From Albibacterium profundi (GTDB lineage Bacteria > Bacteroidota > Bacteroidia > Sphingobacteriales > Sphingobacteriaceae): a stretch of DNA of 64,000 bases. The stretch is taken from contig NZ_JBBVGT010000002.1 in NCBI RefSeq assembly GCF_042159835.1, positions 62,001 through 126,000 on the forward strand, in the 5' to 3' direction. Every line of letters begins with the position of its first letter. Position 1 is the stretch's first letter. The notes below the pieces were generated by a model. That model had not been told where the DNA came from. It searched no databases and saw only the letters and a program-made list of their open reading frames with translations. The translations under genes and the position numbers were made by a program. Shown in pieces: positions 25,683-34,371 of the stretch.

Positions 25683-26371
25683 ATGCTGACTATTTAGCTT
25701 TCTTTATGGGCCTGTTAGGCAGTCTCCACTGCGTTGCGATGTGTGGCCCCCTCCTGCTTGCTTTGCCGACAACCGGCAAGACCCATACTCAACTCGTGGT
25801 AAACCGCATCATCTATCAAATAGGCAGAATCCTCACCTATGCATCATTTGGTCTTATCATAGGCACGATTTCGGTCGGTGCCGAGTACAGAGGCTGGCAG
25901 CAAGGGCTAAGTCTCTTTACCGGAGCTTTGTTGATAACGATGGGCTTATTCACTCTATTAGGTCATCATTCAAACCGACTCATTGTAGTACAGCAGAGAC
26001 TCTTTGCACCTCTATATAAAAAAATGGGCTATTGGCTATATAAACCTGGTGGAAATTTCCTAGCAGGTATGTTAAATGGTTTTCTTCCATGTGGAATGGT
26101 CTATATGGCACTGGCAACCGCTTTAAGTACAGGCAGTACGTTGGCGGGTGGTAAATTCATGCTATTGTTTGGCTTTGGCACATTGCCTCTGATGCTATTG
26201 ACCGGAATAGCCGGATCCTATATCAAAAGATATATACCTTTCAATCTGTCCTCGTGGTTGCCTTTTCTTTTTCTGGTTATGGGAACCTGGTTCATACTTC
26301 GCGGTGCCGACCTTAACATCCCCTACTTGAGTCCGTTAATTTACCCCGAAGGTATGGTTACTTGTAATTAA
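25679..26371 (+). CDS. TauE/SafE-like (UreH_2) membrane protein of the cbb3 cluster
   Basis: 230 residues with about six helices. It begins with the GLLGSLHCVAMCGPLLLAL motif (Cys/Met/His), which is repeated later as NGFLPCGMVYMAL. Proteins of this kind sit at the end of cco clusters in many bacteria and probably take part in copper handling or oxidase maturation; the transported species is not established. It is distinct from the TauE-like protein at 3.1 kb. Confidence 0.85.
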   Translation: MNADYLAFFMGLLGSLHCVAMCGPLLLALPTTGKTHTQLVVNRIIYQIGRILTYASFGLIIGTISVGAEYRGWQQGLSLFTGALLITMGLFTLLGHHSNRLIVVQQRLFAPLYKKMGYWLYKPGGNFLAGMLNGFLPCGMVYMALATALSTGSTLAGGKFMLLFGFGTLPLMLLTGIAGSYIKRYIPFNLSSWLPFLFLVMGTWFILRGADLNIPYLSPLIYPEGMVTCN

Positions 26372-26376
26372 GTGCC

Positions 26377-26384
26377 TACCTTTG
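26377..26384 (+). promoter_or_regulatory. -7 element of queG
   Basis: TACCTTTG ends 4 nt before the queG ATG at 26389, predicting a leaderless or nearly leaderless mRNA independent of the cco operon. Confidence 0.6.
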
Positions 26385-26388
26385 CAAA

Positions 26389-27345
26389 ATGTCTTCTAAA
26401 ACAGAACGATATACAAAACTAATCAAAGATGAAGCCCAGCGTTTGGGCTTTCTCTCCTGTGGAATATCGAAGGCAGACTATTTGGAGCATGAGGCTCCCT
26501 ACCTAGAAAATTGGCTCAAACAAGGTTATCATGGCCAATTATCCTATATGGAAAACCACTTCGATAAACGCCTGGATCCGAGACTCTTGATGGATGGTGC
26601 TAAATCTATTATTTCTCTTTCGTACAACTACTATACGAGTGATAAACAGACTGATCTCAATGCTCCTAAAATTTCAAAATACGCATACGGTGTTGACTAT
26701 CACTTTATTATAAAAGAGAAACTCAAAGAGCTGCTCTCCTTTATTCAAGATCATATTGGTGAAGTATCCGGGCGTGCTTTTGTCGACTCCGCGCCGATCC
26801 TCGACAAAGCCTGGGCGGAAAAATCTGGTTTAGGATGGGTAGGAAAGCACAGCCTCCTTCTTTCGAAGAGCAAAGGTTCGTTTTTCTTTCTGGCGGAGTT
26901 AGTTGTCGACTTAGAGCTTGAGTATGAACAACATTTGGCGACGGATCATTGCGGTAGTTGCACACGATGCATTGATGCATGTCCGACAGGTGCGCTGCAA
27001 GGAAATAAGGTTGTCGATGCCAGTCGATGTATTTCCTATTTAACAATCGAGCTCAAAGATGAAATACCAACAGAGTTTAGTGGAAAAATGGATAATTGGA
27101 TGTTCGGTTGTGACGTATGTCAAGACGTATGCCCGTGGAACCGTTTTTCGATTCAACATCAAGAACCAAGATTTACCCCCCACCCTCGTCTATTAGAGAT
27201 GAATAAGAAAGAATGGGACGAAATAACCAAGGATACCTTCAATGAGATCTTTAAAAAGTCGGCTGTCAAGCGAGCAAAGTATACGGGCTTGCAACGAAAC
27301 ATCGCCTTTCTTAATTCTCACTCAGAAGACGACACCCAACATTAA
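26389..27345 (+). CDS. queG: Epoxyqueuosine reductase QueG
   Basis: 318 residues. The N-terminal domain has VDSAPILDKAWAEKSGLGWVGKHSLLL, a QueG signature with the conserved Asp. Two 4Fe-4S motifs follow (CGSCTRCIDACPTGA and CDVCQDVCPWN). It reduces epoxyqueuosine to queuosine at tRNA position 34 with a cobalamin cofactor. It is shorter than E. coli QueG (379) because it lacks the C-terminal HEAT-like part, as in many Bacteroidota. It is convergent with the DnaQ-like gene (6-nt gap). Confidence 0.93.
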   Translation: MSSKTERYTKLIKDEAQRLGFLSCGISKADYLEHEAPYLENWLKQGYHGQLSYMENHFDKRLDPRLLMDGAKSIISLSYNYYTSDKQTDLNAPKISKYAYGVDYHFIIKEKLKELLSFIQDHIGEVSGRAFVDSAPILDKAWAEKSGLGWVGKHSLLLSKSKGSFFFLAELVVDLELEYEQHLATDHCGSCTRCIDACPTGALQGNKVVDASRCISYLTIELKDEIPTEFSGKMDNWMFGCDVCQDVCPWNRFSIQHQEPRFTPHPRLLEMNKKEWDEITKDTFNEIFKKSAVKRAKYTGLQRNIAFLNSHSEDDTQH

Positions 27346-27351
27346 AATCTA

Positions 27352-28395
27352 CTATTTCTTAAATCTATCCTGCAAATTCTTTAACATGTCCGGTGTAATG
27401 GGCTTAGATGGCTTCTGTGAACGCTTATGATCCTTTCTGTAGTTCGTCGTCGGTTCATTTGCACGTGAAGTACCCTTTCCTGTGCCTCTATCTAACTCAC
27501 CTGATGAGCGGGTAGACGCCTGAGGTTGAGGCCGCTGAGTATTATTTGACGATGCGGGTTGAGCCGCATGCTGCTCTCCTTCGCTTTTCGGAGCCTGTCG
27601 GCATCGGTTCCAGATCTGCTCAAGACATTTTTTAGTATACATTGGGAAGTCGCCACGCATCATCCAGGAATAGTAGCTAGGTTCAATTTTAAAAACATCC
27701 ACTACTGCCTTGCCTTTGTGCTTCCCGAAACTAAACACTTCAATATTATCGCTGTTATATACCAATCTACCGGCAAAATCAACTGTACGATTTAGATTCG
27801 TAAATTTATGTAAAGCCTCAATATCATTGACCACCGGAACAGAAACATTACCACTTTTATCGGCCCACTCCTGACCTTCATATCGCTGAACCTGAGCTTT
27901 TAAAACTTCAAAAGTCGCTCTCACATCAGCTTCAGCTGAATGTGCGTTTACCAGCTCTTTATCACAGTAAAACTTGTAAGCCGCTTTTAAAGTTCGCTGC
28001 TCCATTTGGTGGAAAATATTTTGCACATCGACAAAAAACCGGTTTGCTATAGAAAAATCTGTATTAGCACGTAGGAACTCCTCCATTAATAACGGAATAT
28101 CAAATTTATTCGAATTATACCCACCCAGGTCAGCGTCGCCCAGAAATTCTGCCAACTCAGCTGCTATCTCTTTAAAAGTAGGCGCATTGGCTACATCTTC
28201 ATCATAAATTCCATGAACGACCGATGACTCATACGGGATAGGCATCTCAGGGTTAATACGCAGTGTTCTAAGCTCTTCCGCGCCGTCGGGATAGGCTTTC
28301 AATACACAAAGTTCGACAATCCTATCTGATGCAACGTTGACACCCGTCGTTTCCAAATCAAATATAGCTAATGGTCGTTTTAATTTTAAAGTCAT
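27352..28395 (-). CDS. DnaQ-like 3'-5' exonuclease
   Basis: 347 residues. Exo I is IFDLETTGVN (D13 and E15), Exo II lies around GGYNSNKFDIPLL and Exo III around HSAEADVRAT. A central region (VYNSDNIEVFSFGKHKGKAVVDVF) is the small domain often joined to these exonucleases in Bacteroidota. The C-terminal 80 residues are a Gln/Ser/Arg-rich, probably disordered tail. It is related to the epsilon proofreading subunit, but the stand-alone role could equally be in RNA or DNA repair. Confidence 0.88.
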   Translation of the reverse strand: MTLKLKRPLAIFDLETTGVNVASDRIVELCVLKAYPDGAEELRTLRINPEMPIPYESSVVHGIYDEDVANAPTFKEIAAELAEFLGDADLGGYNSNKFDIPLLMEEFLRANTDFSIANRFFVDVQNIFHQMEQRTLKAAYKFYCDKELVNAHSAEADVRATFEVLKAQVQRYEGQEWADKSGNVSVPVVNDIEALHKFTNLNRTVDFAGRLVYNSDNIEVFSFGKHKGKAVVDVFKIEPSYYSWMMRGDFPMYTKKCLEQIWNRCRQAPKSEGEQHAAQPASSNNTQRPQPQASTRSSGELDRGTGKGTSRANEPTTNYRKDHKRSQKPSKPITPDMLKNLQDRFKK

Positions 28396-28440
28396 GTGTT
28401 AGTTTAATAAAGGATAATAAAAGGAAAGATAGTCAATAAA

Positions 28441-28560
28441 TTAGCCTAGAATTAATATCCCAAGTAAGATACCAATGATCATCACGGCATACAATAGCAC
28501 CTCTGAGCTAGCGTAATAAATCAGGTGCTGCCATATAGTTTCCTTTTTCTTAGGTTTCAT
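28441..28560 (-). CDS. Small (39-residue) membrane protein
   Basis: A short ORF of 39 residues: MKPKKKETIWQHLIYYASSE followed by a hydrophobic helix (VLLYAVMIIGILLGILILG) and a stop. The basic N-terminus and single helix suggest an inner-membrane peptide with its N-terminus inside. A TACTTTTG element lies 6 nt before the ATG, as for other genes here, which supports that it is real. No function is known to me. Confidence 0.6.
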   Translation of the reverse strand: MKPKKKETIWQHLIYYASSEVLLYAVMIIGILLGILILG

Positions 28561-28566
28561 ACAATA

Positions 28567-28574
28567 CAAAAGTA
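28567..28574 (-). promoter_or_regulatory. -7 element of the 39-residue membrane protein gene
   Basis: The minus strand reads TACTTTTG, 6 nt before the ATG at 28560. Confidence 0.55.
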
Positions 28575-28595
28575 CAAATTCAATTCTTAATACGA

Positions 28596-29171
28596 TTATA
28601 AAATGGATCCTCCGCGTGAAAAATATTTATAGTACCAAGGATCTTTTAGATTGCTGATGATCACTCCTTTCGATGTTGACACATGAACAAAGCGACTATT
28701 TCCCAAGTAAATGCCTACATGGTCAAACCTTCCTCCATTAAAATTAAAGAATATCAGATCACCTTCTCTGAGTTGATTCTCATATTTCCTTTTAACAATC
28801 TTAGACATATCTTCAGCGGTACGCGGCAATTCCTTTCCATACACTTCGTGAACGAGCTGCTTTGCAAAAGCAGAACAGTCAATTCCTCTTCTGTCCAGCC
28901 CTCCTAATCGATGAGGAATACCCATCCAGTTATCAATATACTGGTATAAGTCGATATTATCAATATCCGAGACATCTACACCAATAATATCCGCATACTT
29001 TTCGGCAATATTTCTATTGGTTTTCCCAGTCGACCGCTCCGCACGGTCTTTTCCAACGGGTGCATTTTTAGAATAAGACGGACCCACCCGTTCTGGCCGA
29101 GCTAGACAACTTGACAATACAGTTGCTGATAAAAATAAAATGCAACCTATTATGAAGTCTCTTCTGATCAT
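28596..29171 (-). CDS. NlpC/P60 family lipoprotein (C40 peptidase)
   Basis: 191 residues. A lipoprotein signal ends in LSSC (C22). The C-terminal NlpC/P60 domain has its catalytic Cys at C99 (RRGIDCSAFAKQLV) and His in FDHVGIYLG, with a later FVHVSTS. Such enzymes cut D-Glu-meso-DAP or related bonds in peptidoglycan peptides at the inner face of the outer membrane. The length and layout resemble E. coli Spr (MepS). Its start is 3 nt from the mtaB stop, so the two are probably cotranscribed. Confidence 0.9.
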   Translation of the reverse strand: MIRRDFIIGCILFLSATVLSSCLARPERVGPSYSKNAPVGKDRAERSTGKTNRNIAEKYADIIGVDVSDIDNIDLYQYIDNWMGIPHRLGGLDRRGIDCSAFAKQLVHEVYGKELPRTAEDMSKIVKRKYENQLREGDLIFFNFNGGRFDHVGIYLGNSRFVHVSTSKGVIISNLKDPWYYKYFSRGGSIL

Positions 29172-29173
29172 GT

Positions 29174-30493
29174 CTAATGATGTAGTTCTTCCGTCAACTG
29201 CTCTATCTTAACGTGATTATTTTCACTAATTTCTGTCAATCGTGCTCCAACTATTTCGTTTACCAACAAAGGGTCATATGGAGTTTCAACTTTCACATAA
29301 TTAGGTGTAAAGCCATGCATCAACCCGTTTTTTTCGTCCGATTCAAACAGTACTTCACCTTCTTTCCCTAACTGTTCTTCATAAAACAAACGTCTTTTTT
29401 TCTCGGAAAGTATATGGAGCATTTTACTTCGGTCTGAGCGACTGCTTCCTGGAACTGACCCTTCCATTTGCGCAGCAATGGTATTTTCACGTTCTGAATA
29501 AGTAAAAACATGTAGGTAAGAGACCGGCAGTTCATTTATAAATTTATAGGTTTCCAAGAAGTCTTCGCGCTCTTCTCCGGGGAAACCAACAATCACATCG
29601 ACCCCTATACAACAGTCAGGCATCAATGCTTTAATTGTTTTCACACGTTCCGCATAGAGTTCTCTTTTGTACCGTCTCCTCATTTTTCCCAGAATCTTAT
29701 TTGATCCCGACTGCAAAGGCATATGAAAATGAGGAACAAAACGTTTGGATGAAGCGACAAAATGAATAACTTCATTGGACAATAAATTGGGTTCGATTGA
29801 CGATATCCTAAACCTTTTGATCCCTTCCACCTCATCCAAGGCTTTGATAAGATCTAAGAAAGTCTCTTCCCTCTTACCTTTATGCAACCCAAAATCACCA
29901 ATATTAACACCGGTCAGCACAATCTCCTTGATACCTGACTCAGCTATTTCCTTTGCCTGCGTCACAATATCAGCGATATAACCACTGCGACTGGCTCCGC
30001 GCGCCAAGGGTATTGTACAAAACGTACAAGAATATTCGCAGCCATCCTGTACCTTCAAAAAAGTACGAGTCCTGTCGCCTATTGAAAAGGCTGGAACAAA
30101 AACATTGGTTGTTTCAATTGGCTCATTATGAATAATCGCTTTCGGTTGCTTTGTCAACTCATTGATGTGCTCAATAATATTAAACTTTTCAGCAGCTCCC
30201 AACACCATATCTACCCCTTTAATTTCTGCTATTTCTTTCGGCTTAAGCTGCGCATAACAGCCGACTATAGTTATATAAGCCTCCGGAGAATATTTTAAAG
30301 CTTCTTTCACAACCTTCCTACACTTCCGATCAGCATGATCCGTCACGGAGCAAGTATTTATTACGTATACATCCGCCCGCTCATTGAACGCAACCGGTTC
30401 ATAACCTGCATCTTGAAATAATCTACCGATTGATGAGGTCTCTGAAAAATTCAATTTACAACCTAGTGTATAAAAAGCAACTTTCTTCGTCAT
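29174..30493 (-). CDS. mtaB: tRNA t6A37 methylthiotransferase MtaB
   Basis: 439 residues from ATG 30493 (MTKKVAFYTLGCKLN); the ATG at 30505 lies inside the promoter element. It has an N-terminal UPF0004 domain with three Cys (first in TLGCKLN, then INTCSVTDHADRKC and IVGCYAQ), a radical-SAM cluster (CEYSCTFCTIPLARG) and a TRAM domain. The start and spacing match MtaB, which adds a methylthio group to t6A at tRNA position 37, rather than MiaB or RimO. Confidence 0.92.
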   Translation of the reverse strand: MTKKVAFYTLGCKLNFSETSSIGRLFQDAGYEPVAFNERADVYVINTCSVTDHADRKCRKVVKEALKYSPEAYITIVGCYAQLKPKEIAEIKGVDMVLGAAEKFNIIEHINELTKQPKAIIHNEPIETTNVFVPAFSIGDRTRTFLKVQDGCEYSCTFCTIPLARGASRSGYIADIVTQAKEIAESGIKEIVLTGVNIGDFGLHKGKREETFLDLIKALDEVEGIKRFRISSIEPNLLSNEVIHFVASSKRFVPHFHMPLQSGSNKILGKMRRRYKRELYAERVKTIKALMPDCCIGVDVIVGFPGEEREDFLETYKFINELPVSYLHVFTYSERENTIAAQMEGSVPGSSRSDRSKMLHILSEKKRRLFYEEQLGKEGEVLFESDEKNGLMHGFTPNYVKVETPYDPLLVNEIVGARLTEISENNHVKIEQLTEELHH

Positions 30494-30502
30494 AATATGC
30501 TG

Positions 30503-30510
30503 CAAAAATA
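30503..30510 (-). promoter_or_regulatory. -7 element of mtaB
   Basis: The minus strand reads TATTTTTG, ending 9 nt before the ATG at 30493; it excludes the upstream ATG at 30505 as the start. Confidence 0.55.
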
Positions 30511-30541
30511 AGAATTATTTAAGATAACTAACCTTCTTGCG

Positions 30542-30549
30542 TATATTTG
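30542..30549 (+). promoter_or_regulatory. -7 element of mqnC
   Basis: TATATTTG lies 5 nt before ATG 30555 (2 nt before ATG 30552). Two divergent promoters share the 61-nt gap between mtaB and mqnC. Confidence 0.6.
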
Positions 30550-30554
30550 TGATG

Positions 30555-31679
30555 ATGAATACCAAAGATCTCTTAAAGAAAGCCTCTGATTTTCAATTCT
30601 TGACCTTAGAAGAAGGTCTCTACCTTTACCATCATGCTTCTACAGCAGAATTAATGTATACCGCAAATGAACTCCGAAAGATCCAGGTACCACACGGGAA
30701 AGTGACCTGGCAAATCGATCGAAATGTCAATACTACCAATGTCTGCATTGCTAACTGTAAGTTTTGTAATTTCTTTCGCCGACCAGGCCATGAGGAAAGT
30801 TACATCACCGATATCGAAACCTATAAGATCAAAATAGAGGAAACCTTTCGCTTTGGTGGAGATCAGCTTTTGCTTCAAGGCGGACATCATCCCGATTTAG
30901 GACTTTCTTATTATACAACATTATTTAGACAGCTCAAGGAGCTTTATCCTAGTTTAAAACTTCATGCCTTGGGGCCACCAGAAGTAGCTCATATATGTAA
31001 ATTGGAAGATATGAGCCATACAGCGGTATTAAAAGCTTTAAAAGAATCGGGACTCGATTCCCTGCCGGGCGCAGGCGCAGAGATATTGAATGATCGTGTT
31101 CGCCGCCTCATTTCGAAAGGCAAATGCGGTGGAAAAGAATGGTTGGATATTATGGAGGCAGCCCACCAACTTCATATATCAACATCAGCAACCATGATGT
31201 TCGGACATATTGAAACTTTACATGAACGCTTTGAACATCTTGTATGGATTCGGGAAGTTCAGACCAAAAAACCCAACGATGCAGACGGGTTTATTGCGTT
31301 TATCCCATGGCCTTTTCAAGATGACGGGACTCTTTTAAAGAAAGTTCGTGGTATTTCAAACAATGTAACAAGTGACGAGTACATCCGCATGATCGCTCTT
31401 AGTAGGATCATGTTACCCAATATTAAAAACATCCAGGCCTCTTGGCTAACAGTCGGGGAGAAAACCGGACAAATATGCCTACACTCAGGAGCAAATGATT
31501 TCGGGTCCATTATGATCGAGGAAAACGTCGTGTCAGCGGCAGGTGCACCTCACCGCTTTACGTCACAAACCATCCAGAACGCGATTAAAAATGCTGGTTT
31601 CGAACCCCAACTTCGAAACCAACGCTATCAATGGCGCGAAATCCCGGCGACTATGGAAGAACAGGTTATTGATTATTGA
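30555..31679 (+). CDS. mqnC: Cyclic dehypoxanthinyl futalosine synthase MqnC
   Basis: 374 residues from ATG 30555; ATG 30552 is an equal alternative. It is a radical-SAM enzyme with the cluster C-x3-C-x2-C in NVCIANCKFCNFFRRPGH and the MqnC segment SLPGAGAEILNDRVRRLISKGKCGGKEWLDIM. The GKCGG stretch separates MqnC from MqnE and CofH. It cyclises dehypoxanthinyl futalosine in the futalosine route to menaquinone. It is followed by scpB with almost no gap. Confidence 0.92.
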   Translation: MNTKDLLKKASDFQFLTLEEGLYLYHHASTAELMYTANELRKIQVPHGKVTWQIDRNVNTTNVCIANCKFCNFFRRPGHEESYITDIETYKIKIEETFRFGGDQLLLQGGHHPDLGLSYYTTLFRQLKELYPSLKLHALGPPEVAHICKLEDMSHTAVLKALKESGLDSLPGAGAEILNDRVRRLISKGKCGGKEWLDIMEAAHQLHISTSATMMFGHIETLHERFEHLVWIREVQTKKPNDADGFIAFIPWPFQDDGTLLKKVRGISNNVTSDEYIRMIALSRIMLPNIKNIQASWLTVGEKTGQICLHSGANDFGSIMIEENVVSAAGAPHRFTSQTIQNAIKNAGFEPQLRNQRYQWREIPATMEEQVIDY

Positions 31680-31684
31680 GTATC

Positions 31685-32248
31685 ATGATTGATCAACTTG
31701 AACAACAGATCGAAGCACTTATTTTTGCGTCGGAACAAAGTATTTCTACGAAAGAAATTAAAGAAATACTTCAGGCTACTTTTGAACAAGAAATTAGTAT
31801 AGATGCCATCGACAAACACGTCAATGCAATAGAAGCTAAGTATGCCGAGGATCGTCACGCTATCGGGCTAGTGCGAATAAATGGCGGATTCCAGTTTCTT
31901 ACGAAACCAACTTATTTCGCTGTCATTAACCAACTTCAAATTCACCGATCAAAGAAAAAACTTAGTCAGGCTGCCCTTGAAACACTTGCAATCATTGCTT
32001 ATCAAGAACCCATTACCAAGCTTGAGATTGAACAGATCCGTGGGGTTAATTGCGACTATTCGATTCGTATGTTGTTAGAGAAGGAGCTAGTTACCATTCT
32101 CGGAAAAGCTGAAAGTGTAGGCAGGCCTTTACTCTACGGTGTGAGTCCTTTATTCCAGGATTATTTTGGAATCAATTCAAAATCAGAACTACCCAAATTG
32201 AAAGATGTTATCTCTGAGGAAAACTTCATAGGTTCTTCAAATGAGTAG
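31685..32248 (+). CDS. scpB: Segregation and condensation protein ScpB
   Basis: 187 residues from ATG 31685 (a TTG at 31676 overlapping the mqnC stop is an alternative). IEALIFASEQSISTKEI at the start, the winged-helix ALETLAIIAYQEPITKLEIEQIRGVNCDYSIRMLLEKELV and GRPLLYGVSPLFQDYFGI are clear ScpB signatures. It dimerises and binds ScpA to close the Smc ring. scpA is not in the window. Confidence 0.94.
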   Translation: MIDQLEQQIEALIFASEQSISTKEIKEILQATFEQEISIDAIDKHVNAIEAKYAEDRHAIGLVRINGGFQFLTKPTYFAVINQLQIHRSKKKLSQAALETLAIIAYQEPITKLEIEQIRGVNCDYSIRMLLEKELVTILGKAESVGRPLLYGVSPLFQDYFGINSKSELPKLKDVISEENFIGSSNE

Positions 32249-32355
32249 CTGCCATGGACAGGCAATAAAAAAACAGAAAAATTTTTTAGGAATTTAATTC
32301 AAATACTTTGTACTTTTATAATAACAAATGCAACAGAAAAATTTTGAATTAATCT

Positions 32356-32523
32356 ATGAAAACGCCGGGAAAACCTCTAAAATCGGATCGATTATCAGAG
32401 GGCTTAGACAAGAAGATGGAGCGCCAGGACACATTTGATGAGTTTGATGATGAACTGGATTTCGATGGATTCGACAACTTCGATGAGCTAAGCGATTACG
32501 ATGATGATGACGATGATTATTAA
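32356..32523 (+). CDS. Small acidic protein (55 residues)
   Basis: A short ORF with a basic start (MKTPGKPLKSDRLSEGLDKKMERQ split here for length: about residues 1-23) and a very acidic rest (DEFDDELDFDGFDNFDEL and YDDDDDDY at the end). The regular FD-repeat pattern is not random in composition. It lies 107 nt after scpB and before a terminator that points the other way. The product may be a DNA-mimic or charged chaperone-like peptide, but no function is supported. Confidence 0.55.
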   Translation: MKTPGKPLKSDRLSEGLDKKMERQDTFDEFDDELDFDGFDNFDELSDYDDDDDDY

Positions 32524-32544
32524 TCGTGTCTATCAAAAAAATTA

Positions 32545-32574
32545 GGTAGATTGATGCAAAAGCATCAATCTACC
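32545..32574 (-). terminator. Rho-independent terminator of the XRE regulator gene
   Basis: A perfect 13-bp stem (GGTAGATTGATGC with its complement, AAAA loop). On the minus strand it is followed by TAATTTTTTTGA, so it mainly ends the minus-strand regulator gene; it may also stop the plus-strand small gene. Confidence 0.85.
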
Positions 32575-32606
32575 CTGAAATCTTTGTACACTTTTTAGCA
32601 CGAATA

Positions 32607-32948
32607 CTAATACTCTCCGCGAACTTTTCTCAACTCTTCGTAAAGTTCAATCACCTTCTTTTGCAACGCAATAATCTCTTCCTCTCTCCCATTCAATTTT
32701 TCTAAGGTCGTTTCCAACTCACTGTTGTACTTCTTTTGATCGTCTGCATCATTGTAGGTCAGTAATTCCACAATGCTTAGATCGAACAACTGTGAAATCT
32801 GATCCAATCTAGAGAGATTAACATCAGTAATACCGGTTTCTATCTTTGAGAAGGCAGGAATAGAGATGTCCAAACGTTTTGCAACATCTTCTTGGCTCCA
32901 ACCTCTTTGGTGTCTTAATAATCTTATTTTCTTTCCGAGATTCTTCAT
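32607..32948 (-). CDS. XRE-family helix-turn-helix regulator with coiled-coil tail
   Basis: 113 residues. An N-terminal Cro/C1-type HTH (GKKIRLLRHQRGWSQEDVAKRLDISIPAFSKIETG, about 5-40) extends to residue 65, followed by a charged coiled coil (about 70-110, YNSELETTLEKLNGREEEIIALQKKVIELYEEL) probably for dimerisation. The target is unknown. It is transcribed alone from a TATCTTTG promoter and closed by a terminator. Confidence 0.9.
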   Translation of the reverse strand: MKNLGKKIRLLRHQRGWSQEDVAKRLDISIPAFSKIETGITDVNLSRLDQISQLFDLSIVELLTYNDADDQKKYNSELETTLEKLNGREEEIIALQKKVIELYEELRKVRGEY

Positions 32949-32991
32949 GTATTATATAAACTGGATAAATATTTAACTAATGGTATTATAG

Positions 32992-32999
32992 CAAAGATA
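32992..32999 (-). promoter_or_regulatory. -7 element of the XRE regulator gene
   Basis: The minus strand reads TATCTTTG, 43 nt before the ATG at 32948, leaving a leader of roughly 40 nt in which self-regulation could occur. Confidence 0.5.
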
Positions 33000-33010
33000 C
33001 AATTAACAAG

Positions 33011-34369
33011 TTAAGAAATAAATACATCGGCAAAATTAACTACACTAATTCCCCCAAAATTAGCATAGCTCATAAACAATAAATTCTTCCCAGAGGAATC
33101 CATCTCTTTTAAATGGTCCTTTAAGCCCAACACGGTGTTAAAACAAACAATATCTTCGTTATTAAATGCTTTTCTTAGCAATTCGTCGCTCACCGGCTCC
33201 ATATTCTTTTGCTTGAAGGATTCTTGATTAATGAAAATAATTGGAACATCCGCTTTGTTCATACTATCTTTATATCCCGAAAGAAAATTTTCGTTTAAAC
33301 CAGCATTAGAAGGTAGTTCCATAATAGCTACTAAGGTCTTATCGGGATACTGTTCCTTTACGGCCTGCACAGATGCTGCGACTTTAGAAGGCGTGTGTGC
33401 AAAATCCTTATACACCACACTATCGTTATTACTGGTCACGAACTCAAGTCTTCGTGCTGCACCTTTGAACGATTTAATCGCATCATAAAACTCTTCGCGA
33501 CTAATTCCAATCCACTCACATACGGTATAAGCGGCTGCTAAGTTCGACAAGTTATGGCGACCGAAGACCTGCAACGGTATCTCACCTACAGGAGTTGAAA
33601 CTGATGTTTGGCCTTTATTAATGGTGAATTCCGGCGTCCTATATCCATGTTTATTAATATTCGAACTATCTTCAGCGACTAATTCCTGAACCTTTTTATC
33701 CTCTTTATTATAAATCAGTGTCCCTTTAGGTTCGATGCTCTTAATAAACAGGTTAAACTGATGCAAATAACTGTCGAACGTCGGATACACATCCACATGA
33801 TCCCAAGCAAGGCCACTAATTAAAGCGATATTCGCTTTATAGAGTAAAAACTTGGGTCGTTTATCCTCGACGGAAGCCAAATAATCATCACCTTCAATAA
33901 TAACAATCGGTGCATCCTTGGATATCCGTACAGAATTCTCAAAACCTTCCAATTCAGCACCCACGACATAGTCAAAGTCACGTTCCAACTCCTTAAGGAC
34001 ATGCATAATCATGGAGGTTATTGTGGTTTTTCCATAGCTCCCGCCAATGACCACGCGTGTCTTGTTAACCGATTGCTCGTAAATAAATTCAGGATAAGAA
34101 TAGACGGTAAGTCCGAGCTCCTTCGCTTTTAAGAGCTCGGGATTATCCTCTTTGGCATGCATCCCCAAAATGACAGCATCGATTTGATCGTCTATTTTCT
34201 CCGGGAACCAGCCGTTTTCTTTCGGAAGTAAGGCATTTGCCTTCAAATTCGTATAAGCGGGTTCAAAGATATAATCGTCAGAACCGCTCACTATATAGCC
34301 TTTTTTTGCTAATGCTATTGCCAGATAATGCATTATACTTCCGCCAATAGCAATAAAATGGACCCGCAT
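33011..34369 (-). CDS. mpl: Murein peptide ligase Mpl
   Basis: 452 residues, Mur-ligase fold. The start MRVHFIAIGGSIMHYLAIALAKKGYIVSGSDD is of the MurC/Mpl type, the P-loop is GGSYGKTT (109-116), and EGDDYLASVEDKRPKFLLYKAN matches Mpl rather than MurC. It attaches the recycled tripeptide L-Ala-D-Glu-meso-DAP to UDP-MurNAc. It is last in the operon GlmU-like, tpiA, prmA, mpl, 2 nt after prmA. The P-loop has Ser-Tyr where most Mur ligases have Thr-His/Asn. Confidence 0.9.
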   Translation of the reverse strand: MRVHFIAIGGSIMHYLAIALAKKGYIVSGSDDYIFEPAYTNLKANALLPKENGWFPEKIDDQIDAVILGMHAKEDNPELLKAKELGLTVYSYPEFIYEQSVNKTRVVIGGSYGKTTITSMIMHVLKELERDFDYVVGAELEGFENSVRISKDAPIVIIEGDDYLASVEDKRPKFLLYKANIALISGLAWDHVDVYPTFDSYLHQFNLFIKSIEPKGTLIYNKEDKKVQELVAEDSSNINKHGYRTPEFTINKGQTSVSTPVGEIPLQVFGRHNLSNLAAAYTVCEWIGISREEFYDAIKSFKGAARRLEFVTSNNDSVVYKDFAHTPSKVAASVQAVKEQYPDKTLVAIMELPSNAGLNENFLSGYKDSMNKADVPIIFINQESFKQKNMEPVSDELLRKAFNNEDIVCFNTVLGLKDHLKEMDSSGKNLLFMSYANFGGISVVNFADVFIS

Positions 34370-34371
34370 AG

